64,000 nt of DNA from Bacillus sp. FJAT-26390 (GTDB taxonomy: Bacteria > Bacillota > Bacilli > Paenibacillales > Paenibacillaceae). Below are positions 36,058 through 45,100 of this stretch, piece after piece. The stretch spans positions 124,614-188,613 of the forward strand of contig NZ_MAQX01000011.1 in assembly GCF_001682865.1 (NCBI RefSeq). The letters are read 5' to 3'. A model generated the notes under the pieces. It did no database searches. It saw only the letters and a list, made by a program, of their open reading frames with translations, and was not told the DNA's origin. Every line of letters begins with the position of its first letter. Positions within the stretch are counted from its first letter, which is position 1. The position numbers and the translations under genes were made by a program.

Positions 36058-37077
36058 ATGGTAACGATATATGATGTAGCGGCCAAGGCTAGCGTATCCG
36101 CTATGACCGTCTCCAGAGTTATCAATAACACTGGTAAAATAAGCGAGAAAACAAGAGCAAAGGTAAAGCGTGTCATGGAGGAGCTTGGTTATGTACCGAA
36201 TCAAACGGCGCGCAGCCTCGTTCTCCAGCAGACCAAGCTGCTCTTTCTGCTCATAACCGATATTATGAACCCGTTCTATACAACGCTGGCCCGCGGCGCC
36301 GAGGATGCTGCCAAGCGCTCAGGCTACCGCCTGCTGTTCGGAAACAGCGATGAAAGCTTGGAGAAGGAATCCGATTATGTGACAACAATATTGACCACGC
36401 GCGTAGACGGGGTTCTGGTCGCGCCCGCCGGCGATCCGTCGCTGCCTCATTTGGAGTCGCTGCGCAAGCATAACGTTCCGTTCGTGCTGCTTGACCGCGA
36501 AGTGCCCGGCATCGAATGCGACATCGTGCTCGGCGACAGCAAGGATGGCGCGAGACGACTCGTCGAGCATCTTGCCTCGCAAGGGCATCGCACCATCGCG
36601 ATGGTGAACGGCTCTCCTTCCATCTCCAGTGCGCGCCTTAGGCTGCAGGGCTATCAGGACGGATTGAAGCTAAACGATTTGGCGTATGATGAGCGATATG
36701 TTTTTGAGACGAGCTTCGGCCCTTTAAATGATTTAACGGAGATGGGCCAGTGGCTGGACCAGCTGGAGCCTGCTCCTACCGCTATCGTGGCGGGCAATAA
36801 CGTGCTTGCCGTAGAAATATTAAGGCTGCTTCGCGACCGCGGTTTGCGTGTGCCGGAGGAAATGTCCATCGTCTGCTTCGACGATCTTGGACCGTATTCG
36901 GAGGTCGAGCCTTTTTTGACCGTTGCTGCCCAGCAAGCTTACCAATTCGGGTACATGGGGATGCAAATGCTCGTCGAGCGCATTCAAGAGCGCGAAACGG
37001 CGCTGCCTTGGAAAAAGATCGTATTGCCAGCGGATTTGTTGATCCGCAGGTCGGTGAAGGAAATAACGACGCTTTAA
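36058..37077 (+). CDS. LacI-family repressor of the fucose operon
   Basis: 339 aa. N-terminal LacI HTH (TIYDVAAKASVSAMTVSRVINN, hinge helix YVPNQTARSLV near residue 52) and a periplasmic-binding-protein-like sensor domain (FLLITDIMNPFYTTLARGAE near 62, VVCFDDLG-type motif near 280). It is divergent from fucI and most likely represses it at 35960-35971 and responds to L-fucose or a pathway intermediate. Ribosome site AAGGGGACAAAAAT. Confidence 0.9.
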   Translation: MVTIYDVAAKASVSAMTVSRVINNTGKISEKTRAKVKRVMEELGYVPNQTARSLVLQQTKLLFLLITDIMNPFYTTLARGAEDAAKRSGYRLLFGNSDESLEKESDYVTTILTTRVDGVLVAPAGDPSLPHLESLRKHNVPFVLLDREVPGIECDIVLGDSKDGARRLVEHLASQGHRTIAMVNGSPSISSARLRLQGYQDGLKLNDLAYDERYVFETSFGPLNDLTEMGQWLDQLEPAPTAIVAGNNVLAVEILRLLRDRGLRVPEEMSIVCFDDLGPYSEVEPFLTVAAQQAYQFGYMGMQMLVERIQERETALPWKKIVLPADLLIRRSVKEITTL

Positions 37078-37089
37078 GAAATCATAACG

Positions 37090-37127
37090 AAAACGAGCCT
37101 TCGAATCGCTTCTAAGGCTCGTTTTAT
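37090..37127 (+). terminator. Terminator of the LacI-type gene
   Basis: 12-bp stem AAAACGAGCCTT/AAGGCTCGTTTT with T-rich tail, 13 bp past the stop. A decayed look-alike occurs at 37747-37790. Confidence 0.8.
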
Positions 37128-37218
37128 ATTGACTGTCTCTTGTCGCCACAGCCCTAGTCCCCCTTCGCAGTCGAACAGGAGTAACGTGAAATTGTCGATG
37201 TGGCTGCGAATAAATCGC

Positions 37219-37536
37219 CTAGCTGGAAAACATCAGTAACTTTTTCTCAAAAAGCTGTTTTCAGCGTCCACGTATATCCTTCGCGCGCTTCGTTCGCCCC
37301 ATAGAAATACCATGTCAACCATCCTTCCCCCATGCCGTTGGACGGCATTAACAGGAAATTCTCCATCTAATTTTCTGATTTGAAGGAAATTAAATCACTT
37401 ATCTGGAAAACCTCCCGTTAAATATCGTACTTTCGCTCATATTCGACTGAAAATAGAAAATTTGCGGGAGAAATTCCCTCTAATACTGATTCCACCCTCA
37501 AAAGCGCTTGAATTAGCGGGAAGATTTCCCGTTAAT
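37219..37536. repeat. Array of about five degenerate 24-bp quasi-palindromic repeats
   Basis: The stretch 37128-37814 has no credible gene. Within it a 24-bp quasi-palindrome recurs: TTAGCGGGAAGATTTCCCG.. at 37513-37536 (best copy), tttgcgggagaaattccctc.. at 37461-37484, ttatctggaaaacctcccgt.. at 37399-37423, ttaacaggaaattctccatc.. at 37348-37371, and a weaker copy at 37219-37240. The last four copies start 51, 62 and 52 bp apart. Repeats of this look are consistent with a dispersed intergenic family, but copy number elsewhere cannot be seen here. Confidence 0.6.
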
Positions 37537-37814
37537 CTTAATGCTAGAGTGTATCTTGGCGGGACGGGGGTTGGTTGGTGGACGTTTGAAGGGGTTGGTG
37601 TGATTGGTTGAACAGCTGGTTAGTCAAGGCGTGACGCGTGTTCAGCTGGTCGGGTGGTTAGTTGTTGGGATGGTGCATGTTCTGTTTGACAAATATTTGG
37701 TTGATCGAGTAGCCACAAAGCGGGTTGCTGAACGAACAAGGAAAATGAAAAAACGAGCCCCTAGAATCGCCGCTAGCGCCCGCTTTTGTATATGATCTTA
37801 TTCACATACTCTCT
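37537..37814. other. G/T-rich non-coding stretch ending in a decayed terminator copy
   Basis: 37558-37620 is unusually rich in GG runs (GGCGGGACGGGGGTTGGTTG and continuing). 37747-37790 resembles the hairpin at 37090-37127 but its stem is broken. No ORF with a ribosome site and plausible composition is present. Confidence 0.45.
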
Positions 37815-38438
37815 TTAACTGATTCTAGCGCCTTCAAAACGTGTCGATAATCCGCTTTGAATTTCTACGTTTTTCTCAAAAACGGTAGCAAATACTTGCA
37901 CTCTATCACGCGCTTCTAGTTCTACGATACCGCTAGCTTCTATAATGCCTGACGTATTGTTAAAATCCTCTTGGTCGGAAATTCTCGGCACGCCATTGAC
38001 TCTAATCTCTAAATCTAGCGTATAGGCTGTCACGGTAACGGTTTGAAAAAAGACGCTCGCAAACAACGTATATACACCGTCTTTTTTGGGGCGAAAAGTC
38101 GAGGTAGCCGAATTATATTCGTTGCCCAGATCAAGCTCTTCGACCTGATATTGAACCTGCTCTGTCATACCATCAAGCAGTTGTTGATCAACACCAGAGA
38201 CCGCTCTAAACGCAGAGTTGCGCCTAACACGCTGTTTGATGACTCTCTTTTTCCTAATAATTGGCCTGCACACGATAGGTTTGCACACGCGTTTCTTCCT
38301 GACAATCGGCTTGCAAACAACCGGCTTTCTCACACGCTTCTTGGCGACAATCTTCTTGCAAATAATTGTTTTGCTAACACTCTTGCGAACGATGCTTTTG
38401 CAGACGAGCTTTTTTAAACCTACTCTTTTAATCGTCAT
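37815..38438 (-). CDS. C1q-like domain protein with N-terminal Lys/Arg/Cys-rich 15-residue repeats
   Basis: 207 aa. Residues about 3-75 are four to five degenerate 15-residue repeats, very basic and with regular cysteines (best units KKRVRKPVVCKPIVR and KKRVCKPIVCRPIIR). Residues about 76-207 resemble bacterial C1q/TNF-like domains (NSAFRAVSGVDQQL, LDLGNEYNSATSTFRPKKDG, LFASVFFQTVTV), as found at the tips of exosporium filaments. There is no signal peptide, which is usual for spore-surface proteins. GGTGGAGGAGAAGCA precedes ATG; a sigma-K-like -10, CATATGATA, lies at 38478-38486. Function is inferred as a spore outer-layer protein. The basic Cys repeats replace the collagen-like stalk normally seen. 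Confidence 0.65.
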   Translation of the reverse strand: MTIKRVGLKKLVCKSIVRKSVSKTIICKKIVAKKRVRKPVVCKPIVRKKRVCKPIVCRPIIRKKRVIKQRVRRNSAFRAVSGVDQQLLDGMTEQVQYQVEELDLGNEYNSATSTFRPKKDGVYTLFASVFFQTVTVTAYTLDLEIRVNGVPRISDQEDFNNTSGIIEASGIVELEARDRVQVFATVFEKNVEIQSGLSTRFEGARIS

Positions 38439-38594
38439 TGCTTCTCCTCCACCTGTTAAATCTTGCTAGCATGTAATTATCATATGGATTGCCGCAGCTA
38501 ATAGATACGATATTCGCCCTAACTATACGAAATAGGCTTCCCGTTAGCTGCTGAAATCTCCTTAATGCAGCCTGTCGGAAAGCCATGATCACCA

Positions 38595-39683
38595 TCATTT
38601 AAAATAACCTCTCCTGCTCAAATGCTTCACCAGTACTTGCTTATTGTCTAAGATGGCTTGATCATTTGGAGAGTACGAAAGCGCAATTTCATTATGCTCA
38701 TAAGCTTTCTCCAGCTGCCCAAGCTTGCCATAACATTTGACGAGCTGAAGATGGGGAAACCACGTCCAAGCCATATGATTAATGCCGCGCAGGCGATCCT
38801 TTGGTTTCTCCAGCCTCAGCGCCAGCTGATACCAATTCACGGCTTTTTCAAAATCAAGGTTCTCCTGAAAATAGTAAGCAATCCGGCATACATAATCGGC
38901 GCGCGGGATGTCGTAGTTAAACGTTTGCAGCAGCGATTGCAGCTCTTGCTCTTTATAACCAAGCTCGTGATGGCAATGAGCCATCCGGTCACAAGCTAAC
39001 AATTTATCTTCAAAATAACGGTATGGATCGGCTATGATTATTTGATAGATTCCGATTGCTTTGTCAAAATAACCATGAGCCGTTAACTCCATTGCATATT
39101 GCAATTGCTGATGATTCGAAAGACTAATTCCCTTCGCTAGCCTGCTCTCATAGATTCGCAAATTCCGATCCGACTTCGCATGCACACGCCCATGACTAAC
39201 TGCAATGTCTGAGAAAACCACCTTTCCTGAGACCGCTAGCTGCTCATGCACCGGGTCATGCCACTCAAAATGAGCGGAGCGCTTGACGAGCCTGTTTCTT
39301 TTGATCACTGCCGCTGGCTGCCCAAGCGGATCAAATGCGACGTAATAGTCCATGCAAACAGCGTCAACAGCCGGATCTAAGCTTTGTTTGAGCGTTTTGA
39401 ACGCCTCCAAATCCTTCTCCTGCACCCAATCATCCGCATCCAGCCATAAAATATAATCACTTTCCGCATGCTCGAACGAGTAGTTTCTCGCAGCAGAAAA
39501 ATCATCGATCCATTCAAAATGAAAAATGCGATTCGTATAGTTAGCAGCAATATCCCTCGTACGGTCAGTTGATCCTGTATCGACGATGATGATCTCATCA
39601 ACTAGCTCTTTGACAGAATCCAAACACCTAGCCAGAACCTGCTCCTCGTTTTTGACAATCATGCACAAGCTAATCGTAATCAC
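38595..39683 (-). CDS. GT2 glycosyltransferase with TPR-like C-terminus
   Basis: 362 aa from GTG 39683, behind GGGGGAGCGGAAACC; the longer frame start lacks a ribosome site. GT-A domain at residues about 1-200: ISLCMIVKNEEQVLARCLDS, IIIVDTGSTDRTRDIA and the metal-binding DxD-type YILWLDADDWV. The C-terminal half has TPR-like helices (LAKGISLSNHQQLQYAMELT, KAYEHNEIALSYSPNDQAI). This architecture is common in Bacillota SunS/CgeD-like and polysaccharide transferases that glycosylate proteins or surface polymers. Its position 156 bp upstream of the C1q-like gene, on the same strand, suggests but does not show that they act together. Confidence 0.82.
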   Translation of the reverse strand: MITISLCMIVKNEEQVLARCLDSVKELVDEIIIVDTGSTDRTRDIAANYTNRIFHFEWIDDFSAARNYSFEHAESDYILWLDADDWVQEKDLEAFKTLKQSLDPAVDAVCMDYYVAFDPLGQPAAVIKRNRLVKRSAHFEWHDPVHEQLAVSGKVVFSDIAVSHGRVHAKSDRNLRIYESRLAKGISLSNHQQLQYAMELTAHGYFDKAIGIYQIIIADPYRYFEDKLLACDRMAHCHHELGYKEQELQSLLQTFNYDIPRADYVCRIAYYFQENLDFEKAVNWYQLALRLEKPKDRLRGINHMAWTWFPHLQLVKCYGKLGQLEKAYEHNEIALSYSPNDQAILDNKQVLVKHLSRRGYFK

Positions 39684-39752
39684 GGTTTCCGCTCCCCCTA
39701 ATTTGTTCCGATACATTATATGGAGCATGCCTTTGCCGCGTTTGGACAAAAT

Positions 39753-39780
39753 AAAAAAGCCATTCGGCTAACAGCCGAAT
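39753..39780 (-). terminator. Terminator of the AraC-type gene
   Basis: Minus-strand stem ATTCGGCT/AGCCGAAT with a 3-nt loop, then GGC and six U residues, just past the stop at 39803. Confidence 0.8.
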
Positions 39781-39802
39781 AACTTTTCATAGCGGACAAA
39801 AA

Positions 39803-40657
39803 CTATTCATTCAACATGTTTTTCCGAAAATCGGTCGGCGATTGCCCGCTCCATTTGTGAAATTGTTTGGTGAAAAAAAGCGGATCATTGTAGCCGACAG
39901 AAGTGGCGATCTGCGCTATGGTGAGCTCACCCTCGAGCAGCTCCTCCGCCTTCTTCATGCGCACCTTAAACAAATATTGCATAGGCGGCAGGCCTGTCGC
40001 CTCTTTGAACAGCCTCGTTAGATGAGCGCGATGGTAGCCAAGCGTGCGGGCGATGCTTTCAATGGACAGCTGCTGCCCATACTGCAAGGAAAGCAGGCGG
40101 ATGGCCTGGTCAATCTGGCGATAAGAGCGAGACGCCGGCACGTCAGCCGCGGTGCTCTCAGTAAGGTGCAGCCGTCCTAGCTCATGCAAAATCAACCGCA
40201 GCCAGCCCGAAGACTCCATGTTTCCAAGAGCGGGGGCATTCGTTTTCTCCATGCTTCTGCGCATGCTCCTGAACATTTTCTGCATGACGGGCAGCGAGCA
40301 ATCACAGATGACTCCTTGATCCGGCGTAATGCCGATCGAGCTGAGCGAAGACTCTACGATCTCACCTGAGAATGCGACCCACATATACTTCCAAGGATTG
40401 CTCATGCTTGCCTCGTACTTGACCAGAATGTCGGGAAAAATAACGAAGGCATCGCCTTTCTTCAACGAATAAGCCTTTCCTAGCGTTTCAAACATGCCCT
40501 CGCCGTCCAGCACAATATGAATGAGATAATAATCGTGAACCGCCGGTCCGATAAAATGGCCAGCGACCGGCTGTCCCTTTCCGCTAAACAAAACGGACAT
40601 TTCTCCTTTTAACGGAGCTGCGTTAATACTTAATGAAAGACTATGATGCGATTCCAA
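39803..40657 (-). CDS. AraC-family regulator of the alpha-galactosidase gene
   Basis: 284 aa from TTG 40657, which has GGAGG seven bases upstream; ATG 40693 has none. N-terminal cupin sensor (YYLIHIVLDGEGMFETLG near residue 40, LKKGDAFVIFPDI) and C-terminal two-HTH AraC domain (about 185-284; LSIESIARTLGYHRAHLTRL, IAQIATSVGYNDPLFFTKQF). This is the MsmR/RafR-like arrangement next to galactosidase genes. It is divergent from the GH4 gene and likely activates it on alpha-galactosides. Confidence 0.88.
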   Translation of the reverse strand: MESHHSLSLSINAAPLKGEMSVLFSGKGQPVAGHFIGPAVHDYYLIHIVLDGEGMFETLGKAYSLKKGDAFVIFPDILVKYEASMSNPWKYMWVAFSGEIVESSLSSIGITPDQGVICDCSLPVMQKMFRSMRRSMEKTNAPALGNMESSGWLRLILHELGRLHLTESTAADVPASRSYRQIDQAIRLLSLQYGQQLSIESIARTLGYHRAHLTRLFKEATGLPPMQYLFKVRMKKAEELLEGELTIAQIATSVGYNDPLFFTKQFHKWSGQSPTDFRKNMLNE

Positions 40658-40806
40658 CGTCACACCTCCAATCGTGCCTGCTCTAGCTATCATACTAAAT
40701 GATGCAACATTTCTCCATATAATGCTTCGTTCCTTCCATATTCTTTTCCCTCTTTCCTCCTTATACTAGAGGAGTCAGCAATCATCCACTAGGAGGCTAT
40801 TGTCTA

Positions 40807-42105
40807 ATGTCTAAAATTACATTTATTGGCGCAGGAAGCTCCGTATTTGCGAAAAATATTCTCGGCGACGTCATGCAAACACCAGCGCTTCAAGGATTTG
40901 AAATCGCTTTATTTGATATTGACGCAGAGCGTCTGCATGATTCGGAGCAAATGCTGCTTAATCTTAAGCAAACCAGCGCAAGCACCTGTCACATTAAAGC
41001 TTACTCCGATCGTAAAGAAGCGCTTCGCGGAGCTAAATATATCGTTAACGCTATCCAAGTAGGCGGCTATGATCCTTGCACCATCACCGATTTTGAAATA
41101 CCAAAAAAATACGGCTTGCGTCAGACGATTGCCGATACCGTTGGAATCGGAGGCTTGTTCCGCAATTTGCGCACGATTCCGGTCATGCTCGATTTTGCCC
41201 GCGATATTAACGAGGTTTGTCCAGACGCCTTGTTCCTGAACTACACGAACCCGATGGCTGTTCTCACCAATGTGATGAACACGCATGGCGGCGTCCAAAC
41301 CGTCGGCCTATGCCACAGTGTACAAGTATGCGTACCGCATCTGTTCGAGCACTTGGATCTAGACCCAACGGGCGTTAAATACAAAATAGCAGGCATCAAC
41401 CATATGGCATGGCTGCTTGAAGCAAGCAAGGACGGCGTCGATCTTTATCCGGAAATCAAACGCCGCGCGGCCGAGAAGCAAAAGGAGCAGCATAGCGACA
41501 TGGTCCGCTATGAGCTGATGCTGAAATTCGGTTATTACATCACCGAATCCTCCGAGCATAACGCCGAATACCATCCCTACTTCATCAAGCGCAACTATCC
41601 GGAGCTTATCGAACGCTTCAACATTCCGCTCGATGAATATCCGCGCCGCTGCGTGAGCCAAATCGAAGGCTGGAAGTCGATGCGCGATTCGCTCGTTAAC
41701 GACCGCAACCTTGAGCATTGCCGCAGCCTGGAATATGCTTCTTATATTTTGGAAGCGATCGAAACGAACAACCCGTTCAAAATCGGCGGCAACGTCATGA
41801 ATACCGGCTTGATCACGAACCTGCCGAAGGAAGCTTGCGTAGAAGTGCCATGCCTAGTCGACGCGAACGGTGTAACGCCAACCTATGTTGGCGACCTGCC
41901 GCCTCAGCTCGCTGCGCTGAACCGCACGAACATCAACACGCAGCTGCTGACCATCGAAGCTGCAATTACCGGCAAGCGTGAACATATTTATCACGCCGCT
42001 CTGCTCGATCCCCATACCTCTGCCGAGCTGTCTATGGATGACATCGTATCGCTTTGCGACGAGCTCATCGAAGCACATGGCAGCTGGCTGCCAAGCTACA
42101 AATAA
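40807..42105 (+). CDS. GH4 alpha-galactosidase (MelA-like)
   Basis: 432 aa, typical of GH4. NAD-binding N-terminus KITFIGAGSSVFAKNILGDV, the family motif NYTNPMAVLTNVM near residue 147, and the metal-binding Cys-His C169-H170 in GLCHSVQV followed by the INHMAWLL motif. GH4 enzymes act in the cytoplasm by an NAD/manganese redox mechanism and remove alpha-galactose from melibiose- or raffinose-type sugars. AGGAGG-type ribosome site (CTAGGAGGCTATTGTCTA). Divergent from an AraC regulator. Confidence 0.9.
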   Translation: MSKITFIGAGSSVFAKNILGDVMQTPALQGFEIALFDIDAERLHDSEQMLLNLKQTSASTCHIKAYSDRKEALRGAKYIVNAIQVGGYDPCTITDFEIPKKYGLRQTIADTVGIGGLFRNLRTIPVMLDFARDINEVCPDALFLNYTNPMAVLTNVMNTHGGVQTVGLCHSVQVCVPHLFEHLDLDPTGVKYKIAGINHMAWLLEASKDGVDLYPEIKRRAAEKQKEQHSDMVRYELMLKFGYYITESSEHNAEYHPYFIKRNYPELIERFNIPLDEYPRRCVSQIEGWKSMRDSLVNDRNLEHCRSLEYASYILEAIETNNPFKIGGNVMNTGLITNLPKEACVEVPCLVDANGVTPTYVGDLPPQLAALNRTNINTQLLTIEAAITGKREHIYHAALLDPHTSAELSMDDIVSLCDELIEAHGSWLPSYK

Positions 42106-42109
42106 TGAG

Positions 42110-42156
42110 AAAAAGGGTGACCAAAAAGCCATTTGGCTTCTGGTCACCCTTTTTTA
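42110..42156. terminator. Bidirectional terminator between GH4 and GH2 genes
   Basis: Stem AAAAAGGGTGACC...GGTCACCCTTTTT with an inner GCC/GGC pair and T runs on both strands; it separates convergent genes. Confidence 0.9.
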
Positions 42157-42172
42157 TTGCCCTATATCCGCA

Positions 42173-45100
42173 TTAGCCAAGAATCCATCTCGCAAGCATC
42201 GCGATATCTTCAATGTCGACTTTGCCATCGGCATTAAGATCGGCTTTTTTGTACTGCGACCAGTTCGGATCCGCGCTTGTTTTACCGTAAGCAGCAGCCA
42301 CGATGCCAAGATCGCCGACCGTAATCTTCTGATCGTTGTTGATGTCGCCTGACAAGACCGATGCTTGGAAGGCTGTCGCAGCTGCGTGAAGCTGAGCAAT
42401 TGCGTCTCTTACTTGTACATCGGTTGCATTCGGGTTGACCGCGACTTCTTTTGCTTTTGCGATCGCAGCGCCGAATGCCGCTTTAGCTGCAGCTGGATAT
42501 TGTCCAGGCTGCGTGCCCGCTACCGCTCCGTTGTAGAGAGCCTCCGCTGCCGCAATAGCTTCATTCAGTGCAGTCAAATCTACTTGCGCACTAATCTGTA
42601 CCGTATGCGCTGCGCCATTTACCGCAAGCTCTTCCCCTAAGCTGTTGGCGACTTCAATTCCGCTTACGGAAATATCCGCACGGACAGGCGCACCTGTTAC
42701 GCTGGCGAGAAAGGTAAGCTTCAACCATTCCGCATCCGCAGATAGGCTGCTGCCTTGGCCCGCCGCAATAATGCGAACCTTGCCTGGCTCAATGGCATGC
42801 TTCTCCAGAATGCCAAAGCCCTCCTGCAAGGAAACAGCCTCCGACAACGCCAGCTGGTTAGGATTGAAGGTAATCGTTAAAATTTGAGCATAAAGCGACT
42901 GGAACTTCTCTGCTGTAATATTCGATAAGCCCACCTTCAGATCAAAGGATTGACCTGCTTTTACCTGTGCTGGACCAGCAAGCGTAGCTGACGCCTCTGC
43001 AGGAGCAGTCGGTACGACTGCGGCTGCAAACGTTGCTGCCGCTTGGCTCAGCGCTGCTGCTGCTGCATCTACTGCCGCTTGATCCGCAGCCGCGTTAGCT
43101 GCTGCTGCTTTTGCCGCCGCAATCGCCGCGCCGAAAGCTTCCTTCGCGACTTGCGGATATTGTCCCGGCTCCGTTCCGGTTACCGCTGCGCTAAGCTGTG
43201 CTTCGGCGGCTGTTATCGCAGCTTGAAGCGCTGCTTTATCAGCGGCTTGCACAGGACCAACCGAGAAATAATCAAAATTGGCTTGAATGGAGGTTTTATC
43301 CCCGGAAGATAAGCCGTAGAAACCGATTTTCAGATTGGATAGGCTGACAGTCATCGGATCTGCCGCAGCCTTCCAAGCCGTTCCATTCCAATAGAACGTG
43401 GAAACGACATTGCCAATCTTGCGAATCTGCAAATACGACGTATCAAAACCTGGATGATTCGCCATGTTTGTTGCTTTTACATAAGCGGCGTTTTTCTCGT
43501 AAGCAGTCTCCAGGCTTTTGCCTGTTGAACCGTCCGTATCCCATACATGGCCTAGCTTCACGTAATTGTCTTCATTTTGCCATAGGAAGAGACCTGCTTG
43601 CTGATAGTTTTTCCGAACGGGAGCTTCGACTTTAGTCGTAATAACAAAATCGCCGGCCGGTGCGTCTTTCAAGAAAATATTCGGCAAATTATTAGAGCCT
43701 TGGAACGTATCGCCGGCGGACGTGTCTAGGCTGAGGAAGCCCGGCTTGCGCGTTAGCGACCATTTGCTGTTATCCGCTTTAAATACCGACCATTCTTCAT
43801 TTAGCGCCGCAGCATCAAAGCCATCTACCCTCGAGCCTGCTTCAATTGGATCATTAACGGCAGCGAACAGCTGCCCGCGCGCGTTTTGCAGCGATTTTAG
43901 TGCCGTTTGGATATCTCCGGCAAGTGCATTCGCGTTCTCAGCAACCGCCTCAGCCGCATCTAGAACGGCATTAAAAGCATCAACCACCGCTTGCTTATAT
44001 TCGCCGGCACCCGTGCCGATTTTCGCCTGGCCGACCATCGCCTCCGCCTTCGCGATTTCAGCAAGCAAATCCGTTTTTGTCGCTGTGCCGATAAGCTCGC
44101 GATGTGCGATCGCAATGCGGTCAAAGTCCATTTTCTCTACTTTCCGGTCATAGGACAGCAAGCCGTTGATTTCATACTCCACATCCGTAATTTGAGTATA
44201 AATAGCGGCGCTTAGTCCGCCTTCCTTCAATTGCTTCAGCCTATTAATATAATTGATGTAAGTGGAAGTAAGCTGTTCCTTGCTGTTCATTAATTGATAG
44301 GAGAACACGAGCGGACTCCATTCATGTCCAGGCACGTGCAGCCCTAGACCGCCGTATTCGCCAAGCACCGCAGCTCTTGTATCGCTTGCATTCGGCGCTC
44401 CAGGATCAGGATATCTGTGCATATCGAGCAAATCGCCCGCTCCGGCATCCCACCAGCCACTCGTGCTGTTGATGAGACGAGTCGAATCCAGTCCTTTTAC
44501 ATAGGCCGTAGCGTCCCTCGTCTGTTGACCGCCTTGGTCGAATTGCCCCCAGCCTTCATTAAACACAGTCCATACAATAATAGATGTAACGCTGCGAAGC
44601 TGGTCTACCATTTCCTTGTATTCCTTAAACCACTGCGTTTTTGTTGGCTGCGTAATATCGGAGCCTTTATTGCCTTGGCGATCCTCCAGACTCGGCATAT
44701 CCTGCCATACGAGTACGCCGAGCTTATCCGCCCAATAGTACCAACGGGCAGGCTCTACCTTAATATGCTTGCGGATCGTATTCATGCCCACGCGCTTGAC
44801 CGCTTCAATATCGAATTTCAAAGCTTCATCCGTAGGCGCCGTATAGATGCCGTCCGGCCAGAACCCTTGGTCGAGCGGGCCCATTTGGAACACAAAATTT
44901 CCATTCAGTAGCGGACGGGTTACGCCATCAACTTTGCCTAGCTTGATCTCTCTCATCCCGAAATAGCTCGTTACCTCGTCTACCGTTTGCGATCCATCCT
45001 TCAAATAAACCTTCAAATCGTAGAGGAACGGATCATCGGGAGACCATAGTCTTGCATTTGGCACTGGTACTGCAATCTCCGAGCCGACGTCACCTGTCGC

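Noticed and set aside
37219-37536. CRISPR array
   Set aside because: Repeats are degenerate and differently spaced, and no cas genes are present.
37604-37795. 63-codon open frame on plus (starts VEQLVSQGVTRVQLV)
   Set aside because: No ribosome site, a G/T-rich biased composition, and its end runs through a decayed terminator copy; most likely non-coding.
38495-38594. Short frame on minus reading NDGDHGFPTGCIKEI-like sequence after the glycosyltransferase
   Set aside because: It looks protein-like but has no start codon and follows a stop in its own frame; perhaps a remnant of a longer tail, not enough to annotate.
42365-43240. FIVAR domains as evidence of an adhesin
   Set aside because: FIVAR modules are also common spacers in secreted glycosidases, and the neighbouring GH2, cohesin and dockerin domains explain them.
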